Part shown: positions 1 through 12,000 of the stretch, piece after piece
Position numbering within the stretch: the first letter of the stretch is position 1
How the letters are laid out: every line of letters begins with the position of its first letter
Source: Nectonema munidae
Lineage: Eukaryota > Nematomorpha > Nectonematoida > Nectonematidae
Length of the DNA: 64,000 nucleotides
Reading direction: 5' to 3'
NCBI GenBank assembly: GCA_030549495.1
Contig: JAUIRK010000945.1
Location: forward strand, 1,633,501-1,697,500
Made by a program: the position numbers and the translations under genes
The notes under the pieces: model-generated
What the model saw: only the letters and a program-made list of their open reading frames with translations
Database searches by the model: none
Told to the model about the DNA's origin: nothing

Positions 1-805
1 TAGAAGATACATTTTGACTAAATTTAAATTTATGTAAACATAATCAAGTTATAATATTATGTAATTGAAAACTAGATTAAATTTTATCTCGTTTGAATCA
101 GTGATATCATATTAAGAGAGGAGGAATCTGGAAATCCTTGAAAACTGGGGCATAAAAATAAAGATTGAATACTACTTGAAGCCTGCATTCCAACACATCG
201 TTAAAATGTTGAATTTGAAAATTTTTATTTTATGCAGGTTGGTATTTTTGGTTTATATTATTCTTCTTTTCATCTTTAAAATTTTTGTTTTCCTCCGGAA
301 GTTTCCTTCTAAAGTTTTATAGATTTTACGCCATGTAATCTCATTGTAATATATAAATAAATTGCTTCTATTTTGTTTCAATAAAGAGTTTTTTTTAAAT
401 CTTTGTGTTTATATTATTAATTGGTAAAAAAATTATATTTAAAATAACGATGCAATATGACTTGAAGATTATAGAAATTGTTAGAAATCTGCCTTCATTC
501 CTACAAATGGTAGAAAGTGGAATGTAAAAATTTGCACTTTGAGTAGAAAATATAAATAGGGGCAGAGTTTTAACAATTTTTATAAATTTCTATTATTTTT
601 TTTATCTGCAGCAAACTGACTACAAGCTTGATATCAAATCCTGATCATAGCAATAATTCGATCTTTGAAGACATTTTAGGATTGGATTGTAATAGGAAGT
701 ATTTGATCCTTTGCACTGACTTGCTTTGCAGAGAGATACAACTCCATGAGATATGTTTATGTTATGTAGTTTGATAAAGAGATTCCTACCAACACTCAGA
801 TTTTT
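1..805. other. Gene-free AT-rich sequence
   Basis: I see no coding exon, RNA gene or recognisable transposon here. The right end overlaps the probable 3' UTR of the Mia40 gene on the minus strand. Confidence 0.5.
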
Positions 806-811
806 TTTATT
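806..811 (-). promoter_or_regulatory. Poly(A) signal of the Mia40 gene
   Basis: AATAAA reads on the minus strand about 27 bases after the Mia40 stop codon, a suitable place for the cleavage and polyadenylation signal. This is motif plus position only. Confidence 0.45.
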
Positions 812-837
812 AAAAAAAGATCGTAAGCACTTATTCG

Positions 838-1109
838 TTATGACTGTTTTTCGACAGCGTCATCTAAAAGGTCTCCGTTTTCCGCTTCATTGTCTTTCTC
901 ATCGAAGTCGTTGTTGTATAAGTCAGGGTACTTGGCAAAACACTCCTCCATCTTTTTGAAAGCATCCGAACAATCACTTCCTTTCGCATCTTCCTTGCTG
1001 TAGTGGAAGCATGAGAATGAATTTCTGAACTCTGTAGCGCATGGCCCACTCGCCATTCCACCAAGACAAGGACAGTTCCAATTTATGTCACCATTTGGCA
1101 AAATGAGTC
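838..1109 (-). CDS. CHCHD4: CHCHD4/Mia40 mitochondrial import oxidoreductase, last coding exon (partial)
   Basis: Mia40 is the disulfide-relay oxidoreductase of the mitochondrial intermembrane space. It oxidises incoming CX9C and CX3C proteins and is reoxidised by ALR/Erv1. The exon encodes the whole folded core: the redox CPC motif in [14 protein letters not shown], then twin CX9C segments ([11 protein letters not shown] and [11 protein letters not shown]) forming the coiled-coil-helix fold, the family signature SCFHYS and KGSDC, and an acidic C-terminal tail. The block is strongly like animal CHCHD4. The exon opens after a minus-strand acceptor (TTTTACCAG) at 1110-1111, inside the Gly codon of the family string GLILPNG, so the ATG at 1101 is internal and not the start. 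The N-terminal exon must lie at higher coordinates; I searched to about 8 kb without finding it. The stop is TAA at 838-840. Confidence 0.93.
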
Positions 1110-1111
1110 CT

Positions 1112-2950
1112 GGTAAAATAAACGAAGTTAAATGTCATACAACATATGAAAAGTTTGGCAGACACTTTGGAATTTAGGTTTTTTCAATATAGAAGGAAAG
1201 GCACTTACAGATATACTACTTTTTGTACAAAAAATTTTTAGAAAAAAAGATTTTTGCTTTTTTTGTCTGCAAAATCTGGGCAAATAGTTTCATGATCAAT
1301 AGTTTTAAATCTCATAGATTACAGAAAAGGTTTAAAAGGATAAATCTGTCACTGATGGGTCAAATAGGCCTAAAACTAGCCATGCCTGGAGATTTTTTTA
1401 AGTATTTTATTAAAAGAAAAAAATAGTTTAACTTTTGAAAACATATGGCGTGGCGTTCCTTTGGTAAAAGTCCGAAGAGAAAAATTGGCGTTAGATTTAT
1501 AGTGCTTTGAGTAGGAGCGGATTTTGTGGAAGTATTAGGAATTCCGATTAGCGATCCTGGCTGCAGGTAAGCCCATTTAATTATTGGGTTAGTCAGTTAA
1601 TCATAATTAACTAATTAATAAAATTCTTCATGAGTATTTCACTAAAAATAATTTAATTTTTTCAGTAATGCCTTAGCACTGCGAAAATAGATGTATTTAC
1701 TCTGGTTAGAGCATAATTTTCAGGCTGAGTTCTTATGGTAGGAAACCTATATTTTCCCAACTATGGCTTTATCCGTAGAACCTCTTCATTAATTGTTTCA
1801 ATATTTTCAAAGTTTAAAAAATGGACGCGAAATACGATTTTTCATACTTTTTTTAATAAAGAATCTAATGAACAATTGCCTCGACAATTTCTCCTACTCA
1901 TCATATAAAATTGTGCAAAATTTTGTTTTCTTCGTGCTTAATCTTTGAATCTCAGTAAAACCTTTATTTTGTTTCAGTAGATGTCCTATCGCTGGAAGCC
2001 ATTCGTATTGACCCTACAGTCCTCCTGAGTTAGATTCTAAATAGTTTTTTTATAATTTACATTACGAATTTAAATTGATACAGCATTTAACAAGGCGGGA
2101 CTAATATTTTTATCAGGGTGAGAGTGGCAAAAAGTTATTATCAGTGTTCTATTTTGTCTAGCATCTAAAAGATTTAGAAATTTTGATGCGCGATCACATC
2201 AAGTTCTGAAGTTAAACATATGTGTTTTTCGTTTACTATAATTCTTTTCAGTTTAGTGAACAAAGGCATCTTGACAACTGATAAAAGTGAATTTGTTAAA
2301 AATAATTCATTAAATAGCATGCATGATTTGGCATTGAAAATCGGAAACAGTTCCAATGTTCCCAAAGGAAATGCAGAGGAAGTCTTGTTTAAAATGGAAT
2401 TAAATAAACAATAGCGTTCTCTTTGAAAACATTGGTACTAAATGGCGTTGATATGAAAAGCAGTTTACAACTTTTAATGTCTACATTCTAAATACTTCTT
2501 TCGGGAAAAGAGGATCAGTATTTGTATACATATCAAGGTGAAGAAAATGGATCTATGAATGATTTTTGTCTGTGAAAAAGAGGAAGGTAGGAAAGAAGTA
2601 ATGAATATTAGTAGAGATCTAAACATATAGTTTAGTTCTGATGGACTGGGAAAAAACAAACAAGAAAGAAATTAAAGGTGTTTGGAGGCAGTGCAAGTTA
2701 AATATCAATAGGATTCAGTAAGGAAAAACAAATAAATTGTGGGATAAGAGAAAAATGGACAAAATTTTGGAATGTACCCAAGATCATGAAAAAAAATTTA
2801 GGATAAAAAGTTTGTACGTCTTTTAGAAAGGACTTTAGCAGGAGATTTAACCTGCTGGTGAAATGATGGAATCAAAAAAAGAGTAAAAGAGAAAAGAAAA
2901 GAACAAATAGGAGAGAATGAATGCATAAAAATTAAGAATGAAGTAGTCAG
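1112..2950. other. No gene seen (probable Mia40 intron or 5' flank)
   Basis: AT-rich sequence with only short random open frames on both strands. No splice-consistent exon of Mia40 or of another gene was recognised. Confidence 0.4.
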
Positions 2951-2951
2951 A

Positions 2952-3060
2952 AGATGGCTTAGTAATGTTATTAGATGGTCTGGGTTCGATTCCCGTTTGT
3001 GTCCATGCACACCATCTGTCCAGTTATGCAAGATCATTCTTCCCTTGGAAACTAAAAAAA
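2952..3060 (+). repeat. tRNA-like SINE, family 2, copy 1
   Basis: A pol III B-box (GGTTCGATTCCCG near 2988) is followed by CATCTGTCCAGTTATG and a degraded tail. The same order (B-box, then a TTGTCCAGCTATG block) recurs at 63117-63240. Two copies sharing more than the tRNA portion point to a dispersed SINE, not a tRNA gene. No acceptor-stem pairing is visible. Confidence 0.5.
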
Positions 3061-3687
3061 GTTAAAACAGAAATGATGAAACTAAGAGCAAAAATTGTTT
3101 GGAGTAAGCTTATAATAAAACTTGAAAATGAAATTTTGATGAAGTGCAGAGCTTTTGTTATCCGGGATATTGCTTAGAAACTGGCAGATCTTGTGAAATA
3201 GGCGTTAATAATGAGATAAAAGATGGATATGTGCAAAATATAAAGTATTCTGTCAAAGAAAAGGCAGAAAAAATATAACGAGGGCAAGTAGAATCAATTG
3301 ACTTAGTCACGTAGAGAGAAAGGATGGTGAAATGGATTGGATCTAGGTGTTGAGAAGATTCAAAACGTAAAAAATGAAGCCAGGTCTAACAGTCTGTGCA
3401 AGACCAAAAAAGCTATTAAAAATATAAATATCGCTTGATACATCTCATTTCCTTGCGAAGGTTTATCACTCAATAGTTTTAAAAAAACACCAATACTGGA
3501 TATTTAAGATTTTTATACACTTCTAAAAACGTATATATAACTCTTGGAATCTAATGGTACAAAGTTCTTTACAATAGAGAAAACCAAAAGATGATTTTCA
3601 CTATCTCATAGTATTTTGTGGTTTTCGCTGACCACAAATTAGTAGATTTGGCCATTGATCTTCCTTCTATAAGAAAATTGAGAAAAG

Positions 3688-3870
3688 ATGTTCTCAGCGA
3701 AAAAGACTGCACAAAACATCAGAAGAGATCTAGAAGATTTTCATGCGAGAGAGAAGATCGATTCAAGGCTGACTGACTTAGCGTGTGTGTGCATACGTGG
3801 CAAACTGATGCAACCAACCAAGCAAAGTGATCCTTCGCAACTCGACTCCCAGCCAATCAAAATGAAGTAG
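3688..3870 (+). other. Unidentified 60-codon open frame in a GC-richer patch with a CCAAT box
   Basis: The stretch 3680-4020 is noticeably richer in G+C than its surroundings and has AGCCAATC (an inverted CCAAT box on the minus strand) near 3850. It holds a 60-codon ATG-initiated frame on the plus strand with a basic, hydrophilic product. I do not recognise the product. The patch could equally be the promoter of the minus-strand Mia40 gene. Both readings are inference. Confidence 0.2.
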
Positions 3871-3879
3871 GCTGTGCTT

Positions 3880-6529
3880 CGCTTTTAATCGTATTTATTC
3901 GCATTTTGCTATCGATCTCGCATCACACATTTTCCTCTTTATCTGTGATGGTGATGATGATGAAATAAGTGCACACATTATCTGTTCTTCCGATTCCGTC
4001 GCGCGCCTCTCTCCATTTTTCCATCATCATTCATTTTCTGTTCTAGAAACTCCTATCTATGATTATTTTAAACTTTGAAAGGTAAAAATAAATATCACAT
4101 CGTCATCACCCAACACAATCAATAACGATTGGATGCTACTTTGGGAGGAAGAAGATTGGCCTCTCTTGTTTGCAATCATTTTTCCTATTCTCGAAAATTG
4201 TCAGTTCCATTTTAGATGAAATTTTTTCCGTGTATCATCTATTTTAAGAGTTCTTCACAAAAAGTCTTGTCTCATTCATTTGCAATAGATTTTTGTTCGA
4301 AGTTATTGGTTGTAATATTAACATTTTTTATTTTAACTAAAATGATCCAATTTAATGTACTTCACTCATATAAGCTCGAGAGGTAAGAGATGAAAAACGG
4401 TTGCTGAGGAACTTTAAAAGTAATCATTTGCAAAAATGTTTAGATACTCTTGCCATTGTGTGAGCTAAATGATACGACGATATCAACTTTTCAGATCTGG
4501 TGTTGTGTTTGAACATCTGATGCAACCACCCTTTTTTCACACGAAATAAAATCTAGAAGTCTTATTTTTGAGGGAAATGATTTTTTTAGAACTGAGGGGT
4601 ATCGTTGCTATATCGATTTTAAAGTAACGCATCCTTGAAATTAACTTTAAACGCTAAATTCTTGAGTAGAACGAGGAAAAGCTTTAATTCGGAGCTAAGA
4701 TGAATAAAATTGTTGCTATGGGATTGAAGCTAGAAATGGTATTGAATATCAGAAATGATTTAAGTACATATTTGGAGTAATCACTAGAAATTTTATTTTA
4801 TAACATCATATCTCAATTTTCTTATTGGTAGTATTTCTAAATCAGAGGATTGAATTGGTTTTCAAAAGAAAAAATTATAAATTCAATTTTTCCCATCATT
4901 TTATGTATGTTAAAGTATTGATGAAAAAATGTTTTAATCAATTTTGTGAAAACTTGAAGGTACATCCAGTTTTTCAGTAAACATGTACAATATTTCCATC
5001 ATCAATTTGTGTAAGTGTGTGTGTGTGTGCGCGCCTGAATTTGGGAGGGTATTCCTTACACCTATAATTAGAGTTGTTCAAAACAGAAATGAAAGTTTAC
5101 TAAAAAGGTAAGTATACCTATCAATAATAGTAAATTAACTGATTTAACGATAATCTTGGCAAATTTCATTTTCTAACTCCTGTGCCATATGAAGATTTAG
5201 TTTTTTCAAGGAATTTAAGACACATGGAAACTTTTCGGAGCACTATGTAGAAGTAAAGGTATGATCAAATGGGCCTACATGACGAGTGATAGGGTGTTGT
5301 GATAGCTAACTGCTGAAGTAATAGCTGTCGTAAAACATGAATTGTCTTATGATCAAAGAAGACGAGTAGGTGATAGATGTCATTGTTGTGGTTGCCAACG
5401 AGTGATGTAGTGACACACAGGTTCCGAGCCCATATGCCCTCTGGACATGAAGGCAATATTTGTGAACAATTGACTTACTTCCGCGAACAACAACGGATAA
5501 TAAAAGACTGTGATGACATCATTTCCCCTAGCCGGCTTTGAGGAAGCGTATTTTGTTTTCAAATCATTCCTATAAAGATGATGCACTTGTCAATTTGATT
5601 AAATGACTTATTTGAAACTTTAAATTGATATTCTTCACTCAATCAATTCTAGAATATGCAATCGATTCTCTACTGCATATTACATGAATATAGATTATAA
5701 TATATTACATTACCAAAGCTCTGATTACTCACATCACACACTTGTAAGGATGTTGGTAAACATTATAGACATTTAATTGAAGCCTTTAAAAATACTAAAA
5801 TTAGTTTAGATTAAACTTTTCATTTTTGCAGGGAATGATAATGATTTATTTTATCTTTTAATCTGAACTCTGGGCATTCATACTCCTTGCGCGTACGGGA
5901 ATAAAATGCGGGTTTCCGGGCTTTTTTCGGGTCCTCGTTTTCACACACACTTGTGAAGTTGGGAAATCGACTTGATTATGGTTTGTCATATTGGGATAAT
6001 TTTCGCAAATTTTGCTACTTAAAATTTGTTATAAAAACAAGAGTAATGTAAGATGCATGCATATAAACAGTTATATTGTGAAATATGTGTTTGTATATTT
6101 TGACGGTGGTCAGAAAATTCCGTCTCAAGCATGGGTATGGAAAATTCGGTCTCAAGGCTAAAACAGAATTTATAAGAATTTTTATGTTAGGAAAACTTTC
6201 GCTCAAAATGGGTACCTCAACAAATTGGGCCTGATTTTTTATGCCTTATTTTGAAATTATTCTGAGAACAGACAGTTTCATTGCCAAAAAAAAGTGCCTT
6301 TTTGAAGTCATTATCGATAATAATTCATTATACTACTGATCTCAACACTTGATTTTAACCGATATTTATTATGTTGTACTTGAATTGTTATAATATTAGA
6401 CAAGACATAATATTCATATTATTTAGGATGTTTCAAATTCATTTTTTAAATCTTGAATTCAGCCCGAATCCAAAAAGACATCTCTATATCCTTACTTTAC
6501 ACCGGACCATTAATAACGAAATCGTGGGG
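3880..6529. other. No gene seen; one GT microsatellite
   Basis: The only structured item is a (GT)n tract near 5010-5030 that ends in GCGCGC. Short frames on both strands around 5.3-5.6 kb match nothing I know. Confidence 0.4.
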
Positions 6530-6735
6530 GATATAAAAGAATCAAGATTTTCCATTCGCCTATTTCATAATTTTGAAAAAGGAATAAGCCCATATTTTTC
6601 TCCAGTTGTCTGATTCAAAAAAGAAATCATTAAAATTTTTGATATAACTGATACTAATTTCGAAGCCTTAATTATACCCAAATATTTTGAGGCATCCAAG
6701 ATTTTACACTTTGCAGCAGTTTTTGTGAGTGCGAG
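6530..6735 (+). repeat. Dispersed repeat R1, copy 1
   Basis: This segment matches 7813-8092 in order and orientation. Shared strings include TTGTCTGATTCAAAAAAGAA and ACTGATACTAATTTCGAAGC, ending with a TTTTTGTGAGTGTG block. The second copy has about 90 extra bases in its middle. The family is unknown and no coding potential is seen. Confidence 0.6.
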
Positions 6736-6774
6736 GAATGGAATTCTAATATCATTACTTCCCTCCCTTTCTTC

Positions 6775-6995
6775 TAAAAAAAAAATTTTTTTTTTATTTT
6801 AAAAGGGTTTTTTTTTTTTTTTCCCCAAAAAAAAAAAAAAACCTTCTTTTTTTTTTAAAAAAACCAAAAAACCCCCCCGAAAAATTTTGGGGAAATCTTC
6901 CAACAAAAAAAAAAAAAAACCAACCAAAAAAAAGGACGGTTGGATTGTTTTAAAAAAAAAAATTTTTTTTTTTTTTTTTTTATTATTTTTTATTT
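6775..6995. repeat. Homopolymer-only low-complexity block
   Basis: About 220 bases made almost entirely of runs of A, T, C or G of 3 to 20 bases each. It does not look like ordinary AT-rich DNA or a microsatellite. A collapsed or badly polished assembly segment is as likely as real sequence. Confidence 0.7.
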
Positions 6996-7812
6996 TAAAA
7001 AGTAATGAATCCAAACTTTTATACCGAATCACAAAAGCCTAATTTGGTTCTGAAAGATTTTGATTGGTTAATCCAAAGTACTGTTATCCAAGTTTAGTTA
7101 ATCCGGTTTGCCATTTGTAGCGGAAGTGTTGCGAAACCAGTGTCGGTATCTAAGGAAATTTAGAAGCTGGATTTTTTAAAGTATTTAAAATAATAAAAAA
7201 AATATTTTTATTTTTGTAAGCTTTAAAAAAATTTTTATTTTTCAGTTCGCTTTAAGTATTTGGGTGAGAGAATCCGATTTTTCGGAAGTACTACGAGTTT
7301 CCTTCCGACTACGCAATGCTGTGTGCCGACACAATTGGCGTACCAGATTCTCATTTTTACCACGATATTGAATTCCACCTCATTCAATTGAAATTTGGTT
7401 TCCGAGAAGGCGATTTTTGTCTAATTTTCACTGCAGTCAGAGCTAGCCAGCAAGAATTATTATTTATCATTAACACATGCAACTGAATTTAAGCCATTAA
7501 TAATAATAATTAAATACTTCGTAAAAAGGCGAACAGGTGTTTAAAAATACATGTCATTATTTAATCATTATTGTATTATTTAATCTAAGGATGGGTAGAA
7601 AGTAGGCTCTTTGACTTTTTAAATTGAAAACTTTTTAACTATCAATAGCGTAGTTTTAATGTATAATGTTATCGATGAAGTTGGAAATTCATTCCAATTA
7701 TTTTTAAAACATTTTTGGCGGGAATTTGACCGAGCTCTTAGTTCTTCTTTGGTCACTCACTTTCCTGTATCCATTACTCAAAAGAAAGATGAGTCGCACA
7801 CGATACCACAAA

Positions 7813-8092
7813 GATATAAAGAATCAGATTTTCCATTTTCACCTATTTCATAATTTCAAAAAGGATGTTTGAAAATATTGCGCCTATTTATTCCTAATTC
7901 TATTTTACGTTGATATTAGCAGGGAATAAAATAAACTTGTCCATAACTAATTTCAAGTCCATATTTTTTCTGGTTGTCTGATTCAAAAAAGAAATCATTA
8001 AAATTTTTGATATGACTGATACTAATTTCGAAGCATCATAAATTATAAATGTTCGATTTCACGTTTTGCAACAGTTTTTGTGAGTGTGATCC
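7813..8092 (+). repeat. Dispersed repeat R1, copy 2
   Basis: Second copy of the repeat at 6530-6735, interrupted by about 90 bases (roughly 7866-7955) absent from copy 1. This suggests either an insertion here or a deletion there. Confidence 0.6.
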
Positions 8093-8886
8093 TTTTTTTA
8101 TATCATGGAAATAGATCTTTACTATTACGCAAATCATTGTTTCTGAATTCTTTTGAGCTGACTTTTTCACAAATCTACACCACTCAACTCTCCCTCACCG
8201 AAAGAAACAAATAGCAAGAATTTTTAGGGGCTGTTCCGAAATCTCTTTCAACGTGAGCTTGATTTTGCATATTTCAAATGTTTTTTATATACTAGCCATA
8301 ATTTATCAAAATTATTTAGCTAAACTTTCGAAAAAAGTTGGGATTGGTTCTCATTTTGAGAAAAGGGATTCTGTCCATGGGGGAGGGGAATTTTGTCCGG
8401 CCCCCGCCCCCTTAGATTCTCTCTGTATCCGCTCCTGTGATTTTTTACACGATACACAAATATTTTGAAAATAATTTTACTTTCTCTGTTTTAAATTTCT
8501 TTTACTCGAAACCATGCTTATCTTCTTGCAGGTTACGAATTTTTCAATTATTATCAAATAAAATGTTGAGCAATATCTTCTTCTCCTATCAAACTAAAAT
8601 TAGTTCTAATATTTTAGAAATATGATCTGACCAAATGTTGGTACCTACAAGGAAGAAAATGCTCACGAATGCTCAACGGGAAAGCAGTTAGAAGGCAGTG
8701 AATATTTCCAAAGAAAAAGTAAGATAAAATTTTGTGTTTACCTTCAATTTTGCTTCAATTATATATAAATATATATGTATGTATTGATCTACCAATAAAA
8801 ATCGTCAAATCGTTTGCTTTACCTGTCTCGCCTTTGGGCAGTAAGTGAGACAAAAGGGCTGCTTGTAATAAAAGTATCCGAATATA

Positions 8887-8892
8887 TTTTAT
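8887..8892 (-). promoter_or_regulatory. Candidate poly(A) signal of the SET1 gene
   Basis: AATAAA on the minus strand about 195 bases downstream of the SET1 stop codon. The 3' UTR between them carries a TTCC microsatellite around 8998-9019. Confidence 0.4.
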
Positions 8893-9086
8893 TCTCTTAA
8901 AAATAAAATGATTTCACAAAATGAAAAATCTTTTGCGCATTACAAACAAATTAATCCATGCATATATTATTTAATATATATCTCATTTGGGCGGATTCTT
9001 CCTTTCCTTCCTTCCTTCCCATAACACGCGCTCCTCCAGTATGATATAAAAATCTTTACGCCCTAATTTTCAAGATGGCGTCAGCT

Positions 9087-12000
9087 TCAGTTGAGTGTTC
9101 CTCGGCAATTGAACGAGTCGCACAAGCACGCAATTTTCTTATCTTCCAGAGGAAATTTGTAGTCGTAGGTGATCTCTTCGCCGCGATTTATCTGCTGCTT
9201 GGAATAGATCACGATCTTTTTGTCTGTGTCGACTGTGATGATCTTGGCGTAGCAATTGGGATTGCAGGAATGGTTGATGAAGCGCGCTAGATTGCCCTTT
9301 TTCGTTGCGTCTATGATGGTGTCGGAGTCTATGCGGAACATATAGCTGCTGCCTATGCCCTGCTGCTCATAGCACTTTTCTCTGTTATCAGCGATGCTTT
9401 GGCGAATCTCTTCTCCGATGTACTCGATGACCATTTCATCTGCGTAAATCGCTTCCTTGGCAAATAGGCCCCAGTTATGAATGCTACTTTTGTGAAATGC
9501 TATTTGTTTTTTCCGCGCCTTCAACTGACTAAACTTCAAAATGTCGCCCAACTCTGCGTTGTTGTACAAGGCCATCCTTCTGAAATCACTCCTCACTTGG
9601 CGCGCAGAGAGTGACTTCCGGTACAAGTATTGGTCACTTTTGTTTTTCGTGTTGTCGAAGTGGCTGAGGCATTTTTTGTGGGAAAGGTATTTCAGCTTTT
9701 CCTCCATCGGTATGCGGTAGAAGCCTTGAGCTCTTGCAGAGCCCTTGGCATGTGGCACGACGTCTGCACTCTTTAGCCTTGACTTCATTTTTCTTTTGGG
9801 TTTCACTTTTTCCTGCGAGAGGGTTGGTACGTGATCCACCCAATGCGTGTAATTGAGCCAGGGATGTTGCATGTCGTAGTTGACTAAGAGGGTTTCGTAA
9901 CTTCGCTTCAAGTACTTAATGTCTTCTGCTTCAATGCCTGGATTCCATATGTTGTAGAGTATCTGCATCTCCTCCATCGGCTTGCGCAAAATGAACAACT
10001 GCGAGATATCGACGGGCTTTTTCGCTTTGCGCTCCTTATTTCTGTGTCGGACGATGACGTTGCTCACTCCATCTCTGGAGAACGACGCTCTTTCCGTTTT
10101 CAAGCTGCTGCTCGTCACTGTGCCCGTAGGCGGGAGGGAGTAGCAGTGATCAAACATCAGAGTGTCCACACTGTCTCCAAAGGAATCTTCTGGGCATTCT
10201 GATTCGACGAGTTTCTCACGCTTCTTCTCCACCACCAACTTGGCCTTTTTAGACCGAAGGTTGTTACTTATTTTCGCAAACTTTTCCACGGCGCTCCTTT
10301 TTCTCATTTTATACGCTTCGATTGGCGGAGACTCTTTCTTATCTCCCATTTTATTTGCAACGTCTTCAAATATATTTTTATCTTCATCTTCGCTTTTTGT
10401 TGGTCTCGTTGCAACACGATCCTCCTCAATTTTATCCTCGGGTACATCATCCACCGACAAATTTGTTCCCTCTTCCTCCTTGCTATACTTGAAAATATCT
10501 TCGTAATTAGCGCTTTCTTCTTCTGTTCTCTTTTCCTCAAAAACTGTTTCATCTCTTTTCTCATTTTCAGAAACTGCTTCTATTCGAACTTTTTCAATTT
10601 CTAGTGTATCTTCTTTCTTCAAGTCTTCACAAACTTTTTTAATTTTCTTGAATGACGGCATTTTTGGGATGGAAGCTCTCAATCCAAAAGAACTTCTTTG
10701 AAGGAAACTAAATTGAGAATCCCAAGAATCATTGGAATCCTGGAAGGAACTTTTCATTTCATTTTCTTTATCCTTGCCACCTTCATAAGCATCTTTAGTA
10801 GCATTCAAAGAAGCTTCCTGCAGTTTATTTTTAGGAGCTGAACTTTTGGTTTTGTTGTCTTCACACCACTGCTCAAACTTCATGAACGCAAATTTTTCTA
10901 TCAAATTCTTTCGAATGTCTTGGAAGATGATACTTTTGAGCTCGAAGATCAACTTGTCGCATATTTTTGTTAAGGTGTCTTGGTTGTAAAAGTTATTTTG
11001 TTGAGTTGAGCGACTTTGCGTCGCACCATTCATCCACATGTACTCGTTTGGGATTGCCATGCTCTGCGGCATGACGTTGAAGTTCGGAAGATTTGGCATT
11101 GCCATATAGGGCGGCGGATTCGGTTGCATCAAGTGCATTGATGGAAAGGGAAAAGTGATAGGGTTAATGGGAGGGGGGGTGTTGTACATCACGCTTGCAG
11201 TATTCTTTAGGGGTAGCATTGTTGGCGGAGTCTCTTTATTGAATACGAAGGGTGGTGGCGGAGGCAGGGGTGTAGTGAATGTGGGGAGCGGAGGAACAGC
11301 AACAGGAGCAGAGGCATTCAACTTTCCTTTGAGATGCGCATTCAGTCTTTGTTGCAGGTTGCGCATGAAATCGTTTGTGGGCGATGTCTTGGCATCAAGC
11401 GCAGTCTTATTGCCCGCCTTTTGTGGAAGTGGTATGCTTGATAGCACCACGCTGTCAGGCCGCGTATTCTGGCTAGAAGGCTGTTCTGGATTCACGTTAT
11501 GTGAGTCAACGGGCATAAAAATTTGCAGGTTATTATTGCTTTTGAAGGATTTGTGAAACGAATTGTGTGAGATTGAGTATTCTGAAGAATGTTCTTTTTT
11601 GATGCTTGAAACGCTGCATTTTTTGCTTTCTTTACTTGAAAAAGCTTTGAGTGATTTAAAGCCACTCTTATTACTTTTATGTAAAGTTGACTTGTTGGTA
11701 CAAGATAAAAGTTCATCATCTGAAATAGGACTTGTTTCAATCCCAAGCATCAAATTGATGCCCGACAATTTTTTCCTTGGAGATACTTGATTCCCCCTTT
11801 CTTCCTTGTTGCCAAAATTGTTAGAAAAAACTTTGGGTGGCGACATAAATTCGTCCTCGCTTTCATTGAAAATGAGTTTCAATCGCGAGTCCAAATCAAG
11901 CTTGTTTCCGTTGATCTCCAACGCAGAAAAGTCCTTGCTTTCGAGCATTCCATCCTCTAAAATTTCTCTTTTGAAGTGATGCGCAAACTCTTTCTTCTCA

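Noticed and set aside
1101-1103. ATG as start codon of the Mia40 protein
   Set aside because: It is internal: conserved family residues (GLIL) and a splice acceptor lie immediately upstream.
6799-7032. Lys/Phe-rich open frame on the minus strand
   Set aside because: It consists of translated homopolymers only.
10162-10506. Open frames on the plus strand inside the SET1 gene (also 11155-11556 and 12255-12668)
   Set aside because: Shadows of the SET1 coding strand; no domain, and composition is explained by the antisense reading.
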